From assembly GCF_900106805.1 (NCBI RefSeq), contig NZ_FNNP01000001.1:1054001-1118000 (forward strand): DNA of 64,000 nt. Reading direction: 5' to 3'. The translations under genes and the position numbers were made by a program. The notes under the pieces were generated by a model that ran no database searches, was not told where the DNA came from, and saw only the letters and a program-made list of their open reading frames with translations. Source of the stretch: Ruegeria halocynthiae (GTDB taxonomy: Bacteria; Pseudomonadota; Alphaproteobacteria; Rhodobacterales; Rhodobacteraceae). This document shows, one piece after another, positions 9,348 through 17,919 of the stretch; positions within the stretch are counted from its first letter, which is position 1; each line of letters opens with the position of its first letter.

Positions 9348-10322
9348 CTACAGCGCGATTGCGCCGTCAAACACGCTATCAATTACATCCTGCGTGCCGC
9401 GCACGAATTCGAGCGGACAGGGATAGACAACTCCCTCGCGGATGGTTCGGCAAAACGCCTCCACCTGCAGCTTATAGTGATCGTCCGCTGGAAACCGCGT
9501 TACTTGAACCTCAAACCCCGGTCGATGCATCTCAACCCGCGCCTCGCCAAAAACGCGGGCATTGAACGGAGCAGTCAGACGGATTACTCCAGTTTCGCCG
9601 TGAAACACCATCTCCTGATGTGGGTGCATTCGAGTTGAGACGTAAGTGGAATAGGTAAAGCCAGGAAATTGCGCGCGAATTTCGGTGAAGACGTCCACGT
9701 CATTCTCCCATCGGATCGCTCCGCTGACCGATACCGGCTCTTGTCCGGTCGCAAACCGTGCACCGCCTATGACATAAACGCCGATGTCGCGCAGCCCACC
9801 GCCACCGGTTTCCGCGCGGTTGCGAATATTGCCGGTGTCTGCCCGATTGTCATAGCTGAAAGCTCCGGTGATATGGACCAGCTTACCGATCGCCCCGTCA
9901 GCGATCAGTTTGCGGGTCAACTGCCACTGCGGATGATGCACGATCATGTAGGCTTCGGCAGCCAGCAACCCGGTTTGATCCCGTTTTGCGATCAGAGTGT
10001 CAAATTCGACCGCCCGCATCGTCATCGGCTTTTCACACAGAACGTGCTTACCCGCATCCAGCGCCTTCAGGCTCCATTCAACATGCAGATGGTTGGGCAA
10101 CGGGATATAGACCGCCTCTATCTCTGGATCGGTCAGCAGCGCATCATAGTTGTCGAAAACGTACAGATCCGGGCAATACCTCATAAACGGTTCGGCATTG
10201 GCCGGATCAGACGTGGCAAGCCCAGCTAGTCTGGCACCATCAGCGGCATGGATGGCTGGCCCCATTTGCTGACGCGCGAATTTCGAAGCACCCAGAATGC
10301 CCCACTGAACCGGTTTGTGCAT
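9348..10322 (-). CDS. Gfo/Idh/MocA family oxidoreductase
   Basis: A 324-residue NAD(P)-dependent dehydrogenase. The N-terminal Rossmann fold begins VQWGILGASKFARQQMGPAI, followed by the family motif LCEKPMTM (EKP, catalytic Lys near residue 98) and a GFO_IDH_MocA C-terminal domain. These enzymes usually oxidise sugars, inositols or their derivatives. No operon partner suggests a substrate: the neighbouring rpoH is a stress sigma factor gene and is separated by a terminator. It starts at ATG 10320-10322. Confidence 0.87.
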   Translation of the reverse strand: MHKPVQWGILGASKFARQQMGPAIHAADGARLAGLATSDPANAEPFMRYCPDLYVFDNYDALLTDPEIEAVYIPLPNHLHVEWSLKALDAGKHVLCEKPMTMRAVEFDTLIAKRDQTGLLAAEAYMIVHHPQWQLTRKLIADGAIGKLVHITGAFSYDNRADTGNIRNRAETGGGGLRDIGVYVIGGARFATGQEPVSVSGAIRWENDVDVFTEIRAQFPGFTYSTYVSTRMHPHQEMVFHGETGVIRLTAPFNARVFGEARVEMHRPGFEVQVTRFPADDHYKLQVEAFCRTIREGVVYPCPLEFVRGTQDVIDSVFDGAIAL

Positions 10323-10402
10323 GATCGCTTTCTTTCCGCATTGTTAGCGCAAGCAGACCTTTAGCAGCGCAGGACCAACCTGTCATACCCCCGGGACAAG
10401 AA

Positions 10403-10436
10403 AAAACCGGCCTGACAATGGTCGGGCCGGTTTTCG
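10403..10436 (-). terminator. Rho-independent terminator after rpoH
   Basis: Inverted repeat AAAACCGGCC / GGCCGGTTTT with loop TGACAATGGTCG region between the arms. Read on the minus strand it lies just after the rpoH stop codon and ends in a U run, so it should terminate rpoH transcripts and insulate the oxidoreductase gene. Confidence 0.82.
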
Positions 10437-10452
10437 GAATAGAAAGATTGGA

Positions 10453-11349
10453 TCAGCTTGATCCCAGCATGCCTTTTTCGCGTGCAAGCTCGCGCATTTT
10501 CTTTTGCAGCTTTTCAAACGCGCGCACTTCGATCTGACGAATGCGTTCGCGGCTGACATTGTATTGCGTACTCAGTTCTTCCAGCGTGACGGCCTGATCC
10601 ATCAGGCGGCGTTGTGTCAGAATATCCTTCTCACGGTCGTTCAAGACATCCAACGCAGCGGCGAGCAGCTCGCGTCGGGCTTCCAGCTCATCGCGGGCCT
10701 CATAATCACTGGCCTGATCGGCATCTTCATCTTCCAGCCAATCCTGCCATTGCATGGTACCTTCGCCTTCGGACCCGACGGTCGCGTTCAGCGAGGCATC
10801 TCCACCGGACATCCGGCGGTTCATGCTGATAACTTCGGCTTCGGTTACGCCCAGATCGGTGGCGATCCTGGTGACATTTTCCGGGCGCATGTCGCCCTCT
10901 TCCAACGCGCCGATTCGGGCCTTGGCTTTGCGCAGATTGAAAAACAGCTTCTTCTGCGCCGAAGTGGTGCCGAGTTTCACCATCGACCACGACCGCAGGA
11001 CATATTCCTGGATCGAGGCGCGAATCCACCACATGGCATAGGTCGCCAGCCGGAACCCTTTTTCCGGGTCGAATTTCTTGACCGCCTGCATCAGGCCCAC
11101 ATTGGCCTCGGAAATCACCTCGGCCTGCGGCAGACCGTAGCCGCGATATCCCATGGCGATCTTGGCCGCCAAACGCAGGTGCGACGTGACCATTTTATGC
11201 GCGGCTTCGGTATCCTGTTCCTCGACCCAACGCTTGGCCAGCATATATTCTTCCTCTGGCTCAAGCAGAGGAAACTTACGAATCTCCTGCATATAGCGGT
11301 TCAGCCCACCTTCTGGTGTCGGCGCTGGAAGAGTTGTGTAATTTGCCAT
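10453..11349 (-). CDS. rpoH: Heat-shock sigma factor RpoH (sigma-32, RpoHI type)
   Basis: A 298-residue sigma-70 family factor. Region 1.2/2 is RYMQEIRKFPLLEPEEEYML and FDPEKGFRLATYAMWWIRAS. The RpoH box QKKLFFNLRK is present, and region 4 has a helix-turn-helix ending VSRERIRQIEVRAFEKLQKK. Length and sequence match RpoHI of Rhodobacterales more than the RpoHII paralogue. It directs RNA polymerase to chaperone and protease promoters. It lies downstream of rluD on the same strand, as in related genomes; the 147-base gap probably carries its own promoter. It starts at ATG 11347-11349. Confidence 0.96.
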   Translation of the reverse strand: MANYTTLPAPTPEGGLNRYMQEIRKFPLLEPEEEYMLAKRWVEEQDTEAAHKMVTSHLRLAAKIAMGYRGYGLPQAEVISEANVGLMQAVKKFDPEKGFRLATYAMWWIRASIQEYVLRSWSMVKLGTTSAQKKLFFNLRKAKARIGALEEGDMRPENVTRIATDLGVTEAEVISMNRRMSGGDASLNATVGSEGEGTMQWQDWLEDEDADQASDYEARDELEARRELLAAALDVLNDREKDILTQRRLMDQAVTLEELSTQYNVSRERIRQIEVRAFEKLQKKMRELAREKGMLGSS

Positions 11350-11496
11350 TTATTTCTGCCCCTTGGACAAATGTTTAAGCCCTTAACATGGGATATGGGT
11401 ACCAGACCCGGTACATTCAAGAGGATCTGATACCAGTCTGAAATTAACCCTATGTAAAGGAAAGCTGAAAATGCCGTTTTCACAAGCCTTTGCAGA

Positions 11497-12531
11497 TTAT
11501 TTCAGCTGTTTTCTGACAGATTCAAGCAGTGTGGCCATGTCTTTCGGCAGAGGTGCCTCAAAACGCAACATCTCGCCCGAGACCGGATGTTTGAACCCAA
11601 GCACTGCCGCGTGCAATGCTTGCCGAGGAAAAGCTCGCACGGCCTCAATAGCCTCAGGCGTGAACGCGCGCGCTGCAAGTTTGCGCTTACCCCCATATAC
11701 CGGGTCGCCGACAAGACCGTGACCGGCATGGGCCATGTGTACACGAATCTGATGTGTGCGGCCCGTCTCGAGCCAGCATTCGATCAACGACAGACCGCCG
11801 GGCATCCCAAAAACCTCGACAATCCGCGTCCGCGTTACTGCATGGCGGCCGCCGTGAAACAGAACGGCCTGCTTTTGCCGATCTGTCTTGTGTCGCGCTA
11901 ACTGAGTTGTCAGGCGCATGATATTGCCGGGCTCGAAACTTACGCCCTTGATCCCGCGCAGTCGGGGATCATTGGCATCCGGCACACCATAGCAAACGGC
12001 GCGATAATAACGCTCAACACTATGCGCCTCGAACTGAGCCGCCAACCCGTGATGCGCTGCATCCGATTTGGCCACGACCAGCAGGCCACTGGTTTCCTTG
12101 TCGATCCGATGCACAATACCGGGCCGTTTGACGCCGCCAACACCCGATAGATCATCCCCGCAATGATGCAGCAGCGCGTTTACCAGCGTCCCATTCGGAG
12201 AACCCGGCGCCGGGTGCACCACCATGCCCGCAGGCTTGTTGATCACGATTAGATCGTCATCCTCATAGACAACGACCAACGGGATATCCTCGGGGCCGAT
12301 ATGGCTGTCCTCGGCTTCGGCCACGGTGATGGCGACATATGCGCCTTCGGCAATCTTCGCCTTGGGATCGCCTGCGGTGATGCCATTGATGGAAACAGAC
12401 CCATCGGCGATCAAGCGGGCCAGACGGGTGCGCGACAGGTTCTCTTCCGCTGGCACATCCCGCGCAAGCGCCTTATCAAGACGGGATGGCGGCGTGGCCG
12501 CGATGTGAAACTCTATCAGGCGGGTGCCCAT
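11497..12531 (-). CDS. rluD: 23S rRNA pseudouridine synthase RluD
   Basis: A 344-residue RluA/RluD family enzyme. An N-terminal S4 domain begins PSRLDKALARDVPAEENLSR, and the catalytic core carries HRIDKETSGLLVVAKSD with the essential Asp at about residue 150. It should isomerise uridines 1911, 1915 and 1917 (E. coli numbering) in helix 69 of 23S rRNA. The ATG at 12529-12531 shares the palindrome CATG with the ATG of the divergent gene at 12530, so the two start codons overlap. An internal start would cut into the S4 domain, so this one is preferred. Confidence 0.94.
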   Translation of the reverse strand: MGTRLIEFHIAATPPSRLDKALARDVPAEENLSRTRLARLIADGSVSINGITAGDPKAKIAEGAYVAITVAEAEDSHIGPEDIPLVVVYEDDDLIVINKPAGMVVHPAPGSPNGTLVNALLHHCGDDLSGVGGVKRPGIVHRIDKETSGLLVVAKSDAAHHGLAAQFEAHSVERYYRAVCYGVPDANDPRLRGIKGVSFEPGNIMRLTTQLARHKTDRQKQAVLFHGGRHAVTRTRIVEVFGMPGGLSLIECWLETGRTHQIRVHMAHAGHGLVGDPVYGGKRKLAARAFTPEAIEAVRAFPRQALHAAVLGFKHPVSGEMLRFEAPLPKDMATLLESVRKQLK

Positions 12532-12832
12532 GACTGTCCCTTCCGAACCTCAGGAACCGCAGGAAACACCACAACTTCGGCTGCTGCGGCGCATGGTCAT
12601 GTTATTGACCGCGGTGATGATTGGCGGGGTTCTAGTGACATTCGCCCTGATTGTCATCCGCCTATCGGACCGCACCCCAACCTTACCTGATCAGATAGAG
12701 CTGCCGGATGGTGCAAAGGCGCAGGCGCTGACCATAGGCAACAACTGGTATGCGGTGGTTACTGATGACAACCGCATATTGATATTCGACAAGACGACGG
12801 GAAAACTGCGGCAAGAGATTGCATTGGACTAG
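12530..12832 (+). CDS. Small membrane-anchored protein of unknown function (DUF6476-like)
   Basis: A 100-residue protein with one N-terminal transmembrane helix (about residues 22-44, MVMLLTAVMIGGVLVTFALI) and a C-terminal soluble part (AQALTIGNNWYAVVTDDNRI) with beta character. It matches the small proteins I know as conserved next to rluD in Rhodobacterales, but no function is established. Start ATG 12530-12532; a GTG at 12524 is possible. The 5' end overlaps the rluD start codon on the other strand, so both genes must be transcribed from promoters lying inside each other. Confidence 0.75.
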   Translation: MTVPSEPQEPQETPQLRLLRRMVMLLTAVMIGGVLVTFALIVIRLSDRTPTLPDQIELPDGAKAQALTIGNNWYAVVTDDNRILIFDKTTGKLRQEIALD

Positions 12833-12834
12833 CG

Positions 12835-14913
12835 TTACTTATTGCCTGCAAGCCTGTTCAACTGATTGGTAAACCGCTGGTAGGGTGGGTAGAGGTCACG
12901 CGCTTTTTCAAGATAAGGACGCGCCTTGTTCTTGTTCCCACGTCGCATGTGGATCTGGCCCGCCATGCCCTGAATGGCGACGGTGACTTCATCGTGATCT
13001 GCGGCTTGCAAGATCAATTTTTCACCTTTCCCTGTTTGGCCCGTCCGCTCCAGCAAGCGGCCCATAGCGAACAGAAGAAACGGGCTTTCCGGGTCGCAGT
13101 CCAACGCCTCGGTCATCGTTCGGTGAGCTGCCCTGATATCGCCTTCCGCTTCACAAAGCTCGGCCAGACGCTTTTGATACAACGTACTTTCAGGCACCTC
13201 GGCGACGATCTGGCGGGTTTTGTCGATGGCCTGCGCACCTGAAATTTCGCCCAGATGTTTTTGCAGAATGACTTTGGCCCCGAACAACCGGGGATCATCA
13301 GTTGGCACGTCGGGCAATTCATCCAGAGCCGCATTCAATGTTTCGAGCCTTTTACGCTGATCAAACAAGCGTCTTGCACGTTGATCCAACGCCAATTCTG
13401 CCCAATCCAGCAAAACAAAATCGAAGTTGCACGGCCGCCACGACACAACCTTGTGCTGAACCAGATACAGGTTGTTGAACGGCGGAAACCGGCGCTGACG
13501 GACGACGCGCTGCAATGACCAGTCGACTGGCGGCAGCAGTCTGTGTGCCAGATGTGATCGGTAGAGCATTCTGGACCCAAGCACCACAACATCCGGCCGT
13601 AACGGCTTGGCCCAGAACGCTTTTGCGAAATGGCGCGTTGCGGCCCAGCGTTTACCCTGCACGCCCAAAATGGCACCGCGCAAGGCGCACATGACGGCGT
13701 AGTCCTCGGGCCAAAGATGCGGGTTCTGCAACCCTTCCTTGGCGAGCGTCTCACTTTCCTGCCACTTATCCAGATAAAAGCAGTTCAACGATTGCAACAA
13801 CGGCATAAAGGCGTTGTCGGCGCCAGCGTCCAGAATTGGCTTTGCGCTGTCATACGCCTCTTCGCAGCGGTCATTGGCTGACAGGTATTGCGCCGCCTTC
13901 GCGTAAATATGCGCCGCCTCCGACGGGTTCAGAAACTCTGATGGTCCCCGCGCCACACGTTCGATAACCCGGTCGTTGGCCGCTTGCAGTTCCTCTTCGG
14001 TCAGGACATCGCGAAACACTTTGCGCTGATGTCCTGAAATCCGCGCCGCCGCCATTGAGAAGGCAGATATGTAAGGCGCAATCACCTGATCAGCACGCGA
14101 CATCGTGTAGAGTTCCAGGAAATCCCGCTGCGCGCGAGTCAGGCCCGACAGGTCCGCGATATCCGACATTTGCATGAGTTTCGGATACCGCTTTTTGAAA
14201 CGAATAATCAGTTCAGGCTGATCCGAGAACATGATGGAAGTCTGGCCTTTGGATTTCTCCAGATGAGCCTCGTAAAACTCTTCCGGCTCGATCTTAGCGG
14301 GCCATGTCGAATGCTTCCACGGCAACCCATTCAGGATATCGCCGCGTCGGATGTGATAGGCCGAAACCCCCTGCCCTGAAAGGGCGTCATCCGCGCGGTT
14401 CATGATTTGAAGGATCTCATCAACAAAGCCAACGCTGCGGATAAAGTCGCGATAACGGGGGCGGATGGCTTCAATATCCTCCCACGGGAACGCCAGCACC
14501 TCGAACCCTTCCTCGACCAGAACCGACCGACCCGATGCCAGATGAGCAACCAACCGCTCGGGCGAAAGGTCGTTCTGAAAGGCCCAAATCGGCAGGGCGT
14601 TTTTTTCGAGCGCATCAAACTCTGCTTGATTGAGGAAATGCGCGTCCATCCAGTCAGAGGTAAACAGTTCCTCCGGCTGATCCAGTTCTGGCGCATCCGC
14701 GCCTTGCGGAAACCAATTCACCCGGTAGTCAGTATTGAAATCTTCGGCCAGACGGATACAGGTCAGGATCATCAGCAGGCGCGCACCCATCCGATCCTTG
14801 CGCTGACCAATGAAAACGCCGGGCTTTCGGGTCATCGCGAAACCCGGGCGGTCGGCCCAATGCCGAATATGCCAATAACCTGAAACATTAGGAAATTCCC
14901 AAACCGCGTTCAC
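12835..14913 (-). CDS. Fucosyltransferase-like / TPR fusion protein
   Basis: A 692-residue protein in two parts. The N-terminal half has features of fucosyltransferase-type (GT-B, GT11/GT23-like) enzymes: GQRKDRMGARLLMILTCIRL, resembling a donor-loop start, and YHIRRGDIL near residue 200, the HxRRGD-type GDP-sugar motif. The C-terminal half (from about residue 330) is alpha-helical with TPR-like repeats, for example EALDCDPESPFLLFAMGRLL. It has no signal peptide. It may transfer a deoxysugar to a surface glycan or protein. The GTG start at 14913 has a weak ribosome site, and the ATG 26 codons later (MTRKPGVFIG) is an alternative. The function is inference from one motif region. Confidence 0.65.
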   Translation of the reverse strand: MNAVWEFPNVSGYWHIRHWADRPGFAMTRKPGVFIGQRKDRMGARLLMILTCIRLAEDFNTDYRVNWFPQGADAPELDQPEELFTSDWMDAHFLNQAEFDALEKNALPIWAFQNDLSPERLVAHLASGRSVLVEEGFEVLAFPWEDIEAIRPRYRDFIRSVGFVDEILQIMNRADDALSGQGVSAYHIRRGDILNGLPWKHSTWPAKIEPEEFYEAHLEKSKGQTSIMFSDQPELIIRFKKRYPKLMQMSDIADLSGLTRAQRDFLELYTMSRADQVIAPYISAFSMAAARISGHQRKVFRDVLTEEELQAANDRVIERVARGPSEFLNPSEAAHIYAKAAQYLSANDRCEEAYDSAKPILDAGADNAFMPLLQSLNCFYLDKWQESETLAKEGLQNPHLWPEDYAVMCALRGAILGVQGKRWAATRHFAKAFWAKPLRPDVVVLGSRMLYRSHLAHRLLPPVDWSLQRVVRQRRFPPFNNLYLVQHKVVSWRPCNFDFVLLDWAELALDQRARRLFDQRKRLETLNAALDELPDVPTDDPRLFGAKVILQKHLGEISGAQAIDKTRQIVAEVPESTLYQKRLAELCEAEGDIRAAHRTMTEALDCDPESPFLLFAMGRLLERTGQTGKGEKLILQAADHDEVTVAIQGMAGQIHMRRGNKNKARPYLEKARDLYPPYQRFTNQLNRLAGNK

Positions 14914-14989
14914 CTAACGTCTTACACAACCGTGACTACGGCGGCGAGATGTGAAATTCGCAGAGATCAGAATTCATCGCATTTGGGTA

Positions 14990-16126
14990 TCAGAGCGCCA
15001 CCACCGGGCGGACTTGCGACAAATCCGCAGAAATTCGTATTGCTTGCGAGATCGAGTTCAAACGGCAGATCGCGCCTTGTGAGATGAGACCTGCGGGAAT
15101 GCGCGTGGCCGCCGCCAACGCGTCGGGCAATGAAACACCCACGTCTGCCGTCAGCACCCGCAAGGCCGTGGTCAGGTCAAGATCAGCCCCGGCCAACGTT
15201 CCATCCTGCAGTGTCAGCCTGCCGTTTTTGCGCTGAATGATCCGACCTTCCAGCGTGAATTCACTCAGTTCGGTTCCCGCAACCGCCATCGCATCGCTGA
15301 CCAGAAACAGGTGCCCGGGCCCCTGTTTGGCGGCAAAGGCCGTGCGCATCGTTTCCGGGTGAACATGGATCGCATCCGCAATCAACCCGGCTGACATCGC
15401 ACCGCAGGACAAAACCGCGCCGACCAGCCCCGGCTCGCGGTTGCCGAGCTGACTCATGGCGTTGAACAGATGGGTAGCACACTGCGCGCCGGCCCGTGCG
15501 TAGGCAACGCAGGTCTCAAACGGAGCATCACTGTGCCCCAGCGACACGACCGCACCTGCATGTACAAGCGTTTCGACCTGCGCGATCGTGACACTCTCGG
15601 GCGCAAGCGTGACCATCAGCACGGGCAGTGCCTTTGCCGCTGCTGTCAATTGCTGCAGATCGGCATCCTCCATCGACCGGATCAGCGCACCATCATGGGC
15701 ACCTTTGCGCCGCTGGCACAGATGCGGCCCCTCAAGATGCAGGCCAACGATCCCCGGTGTTTTGTCCCGCACCGCCTGTGTCGCCGCCGATATGGCAGCA
15801 GTTGTCTTTTCCGGCGTGTCCGTGATCAGAGTTGGCAGAATCGAGGTTGCCCCAAGCTGGCGGTGCGCCTTTGCGATACGATGCAAGGTCTCGATAGATG
15901 GATCATCATTGAACATGACGCCTCCGCCGCCGTTGACCTGCAAATCAACATAGCCAGGGCTGAGGATATCGCCCGACAGATCCTCGACCGGTTCCCCCGA
16001 GGGCACCTGAACCTCTGGCACGAGACTATCCAGCGCGCCGTCAATGAAGCGCGCGGCATAGCCGTTCAGCATAACCTCGCCGTCAAAGATCGGTCCTCCG
16101 GCAAAAGTGATAGAGGTATCACTCAT
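14990..16126 (-). CDS. nagA: N-acetylglucosamine-6-phosphate deacetylase
   Basis: A 378-residue amidohydrolase. The metal and substrate motifs are PGYVDLQVNGGGGVMFND (57-74), HLEGPH (130-135, Glu ligand), SLGHSDA and HLFNAMSQ (His ligands), and LVSDAMAVAG with the catalytic Asp. It removes acetate from GlcNAc-6-phosphate to give glucosamine-6-phosphate. Its start overlaps the SIS gene stop by four bases, so the two are coupled. It is the last gene of the leftward arm of the amino-sugar island and would take GlcNAc-6-P made by the kinase or by MurQ. Confidence 0.95.
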   Translation of the reverse strand: MSDTSITFAGGPIFDGEVMLNGYAARFIDGALDSLVPEVQVPSGEPVEDLSGDILSPGYVDLQVNGGGGVMFNDDPSIETLHRIAKAHRQLGATSILPTLITDTPEKTTAAISAATQAVRDKTPGIVGLHLEGPHLCQRRKGAHDGALIRSMEDADLQQLTAAAKALPVLMVTLAPESVTIAQVETLVHAGAVVSLGHSDAPFETCVAYARAGAQCATHLFNAMSQLGNREPGLVGAVLSCGAMSAGLIADAIHVHPETMRTAFAAKQGPGHLFLVSDAMAVAGTELSEFTLEGRIIQRKNGRLTLQDGTLAGADLDLTTALRVLTADVGVSLPDALAAATRIPAGLISQGAICRLNSISQAIRISADLSQVRPVVAL

Positions 16127-17151
16127 ACCGTTTCCGTCACTTTCCGAAGATGGCGCGGGGCATCGGGGTTGATACCGCGGTGCGTGGCAACCGTTTCAAC
16201 CATACCATAAAACGCCGCGATCGAGGCCACGGGGTCCGTCATCCAGTGCGATGTGCGCACATGAGGTAAAGCAACAGCATCCTTTACGCGGTTCGTCGTC
16301 GCAAAAACCTTTGCGCCTTTGGCTGCAAGTGCATCTGCGACCTCGGCAATGTTGGCTTCTGCCGCATCGTTGGATGCGAAGGCAATCACAGGAAAGCCCT
16401 GTTCGACAATCGAAACCGGGCCATGCAGCACCTCGGCCGAGGAATAGCTTTCGGCGTGAATCTGACAGGTTTCCTTGAATTTCAACGCCGCTTCATTTGA
16501 AATCGCCCAGGACATCCCACGCCCGAGCGTGAACAGGGATTGCCCATCGACGGCCTCCACGACCGCCCCCCAATCACAAGTGATCGCGCGCGACAAAACC
16601 TCTGGCAGATTGTGGATTGCAGACAGCAATTCATCATCGCCCTTAACCTCGGCCAACAACCAAAGCCCCGCTACCAGAGAGGTGACGAAGGTCTTGGTGG
16701 CTGCCACGCTCAGTTCTGCACCCGCGTGGAGCGACAGCGCTGATGAGGTGACCTTGGCCAGTGCCGACGCCGTATCATTCGTAATCGCAACCGAGTAAGA
16801 GCCACCTTCTGTCAGGGATTGCGTCAATTGAACGATGTCGGGGCTTTGGCCCGATTGCGACACCGATATACACAGAGCGTTAGGGCAACGCATACCCACC
16901 CCGTAGATCGATTTAACGCTCGGCCCAACCGAAGCCATGGGCAGGCCCAGCAGCAGTTCAGACGCGTATTTCAGATAGCTGCAGGCATGATCTGACGATC
17001 CGCGCGCGACTGAGATCAGAAAACCGGGATCATGTTCGCGGATTGCGTTCGCTGTCTTTGCGACAGCATTAGCCCCATTGGTCAGAAGTCGATCAACGGC
17101 AAAGGGTATCTCATTGATTTCCCGCCGCATTTGAGTTGTTCCGCTGGACAT
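16123..17151 (-). CDS. SIS-domain glucosamine-6-phosphate deaminase/isomerase-like protein
   Basis: A 342-residue protein with two SIS sugar-isomerase domains (first around VARGSSDHACSYLKYASELL, with CISVSQSGQSPDIV; second around TLGRGMSWAISNEAALKFKE). It resembles the isomerase half of GlmS but has no glutaminase domain. This architecture is known from AgaS/NagB-II-type deaminases that convert GlcN-6-P to fructose-6-P and ammonia. Placed directly before nagA and in the same operon, it is the obvious last step of the pathway, since no classical NagB is present here. Direction and substrate are inferred from context. Confidence 0.88.
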   Translation of the reverse strand: MSSGTTQMRREINEIPFAVDRLLTNGANAVAKTANAIREHDPGFLISVARGSSDHACSYLKYASELLLGLPMASVGPSVKSIYGVGMRCPNALCISVSQSGQSPDIVQLTQSLTEGGSYSVAITNDTASALAKVTSSALSLHAGAELSVAATKTFVTSLVAGLWLLAEVKGDDELLSAIHNLPEVLSRAITCDWGAVVEAVDGQSLFTLGRGMSWAISNEAALKFKETCQIHAESYSSAEVLHGPVSIVEQGFPVIAFASNDAAEANIAEVADALAAKGAKVFATTNRVKDAVALPHVRTSHWMTDPVASIAAFYGMVETVATHRGINPDAPRHLRKVTETV

Positions 17152-17163
17152 GAGCCCCGCCTT

Positions 17164-17919
17164 TCAGGTTGACAAACGCAGCTCTGCCACGAAGTCGTAG
17201 GCATCGCCGTGATAGATGGATCGGGTGAGTTCAGCAACGCGCCCGCTTTCAAGGTATGAGGTGCGCTGAATACGCAGACCTGCTGTGCCTTCGGCAACAT
17301 CCAGCAAGCGGGCCTCGGTGGCCTCAAGGTTGATGGCCGAGATCTTCTGGATCGCACGCACCGGACGGTTTCCGGATTGTTCCAGGAACGCATAGAGCGA
17401 CCCGGTGACTTCGGTTGGATTTGGCAGAATATCCAGCGGCAATGCTGCACGTTCCAACGCCATTGGCCGCCCCCCAGCGGCGCGCAAACGGTGAATGCGG
17501 GCGACTTGATCATTGGCCGACAGGCCCAGCGCCAGCATCTCATCCGGCGACGGCAGAAACACACCACGCTCTAACCAGGTCGAGGTCGTCTCGAATCCAC
17601 GCCGCTCCATATCCTCGGTAAACGAGGTCAGGTGCGACAGTGACTGCTCAACGCGCGCCACAGGCTGGCGTACGAACGAACCCGACCCCTGCCTTTGTTC
17701 AATCGTTCCCTTACGCACCAGCTCCTGAATAGCCTTGCGAACCGTGACCCGCGACAGATCGGTAAGCTCTGCAATCTCGCGCTCAGGCGGAAGTGAACTG
17801 TTGGGAGGCAGTATGCCCTCCTCTATCCCCTTCTCAAGCCGTTGGCGCAATTGCACATAACGCGGCCCGGCAGTCTGACCCAGCCAACCCTCGGGTCGCA
17901 GGAAGTCAGCAACGCTCAT
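17164..17919 (-). CDS. GntR-family regulator with UTRA domain (amino-sugar repressor)
   Basis: A 251-residue HutC-subfamily GntR regulator. The N-terminal winged helix-turn-helix contains PPEREIAELTDLSRVTVRKA followed by IEQRQGSGSFV, and the rest is a UTRA effector domain. Family members such as NagR/YvoA respond to GlcN-6-P or GlcNAc-6-P. I chose ATG 17917-17919, which has AGAGGAGA just upstream; it overlaps the kinase gene's end by 14 bases. It lies in the middle of the leftward operon and probably represses both arms through the paired GGTAT sites at 18798-18813 and 18909-18930. The effector is inferred. Confidence 0.88.
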   Translation of the reverse strand: MSVADFLRPEGWLGQTAGPRYVQLRQRLEKGIEEGILPPNSSLPPEREIAELTDLSRVTVRKAIQELVRKGTIEQRQGSGSFVRQPVARVEQSLSHLTSFTEDMERRGFETTSTWLERGVFLPSPDEMLALGLSANDQVARIHRLRAAGGRPMALERAALPLDILPNPTEVTGSLYAFLEQSGNRPVRAIQKISAINLEATEARLLDVAEGTAGLRIQRTSYLESGRVAELTRSIYHGDAYDFVAELRLST

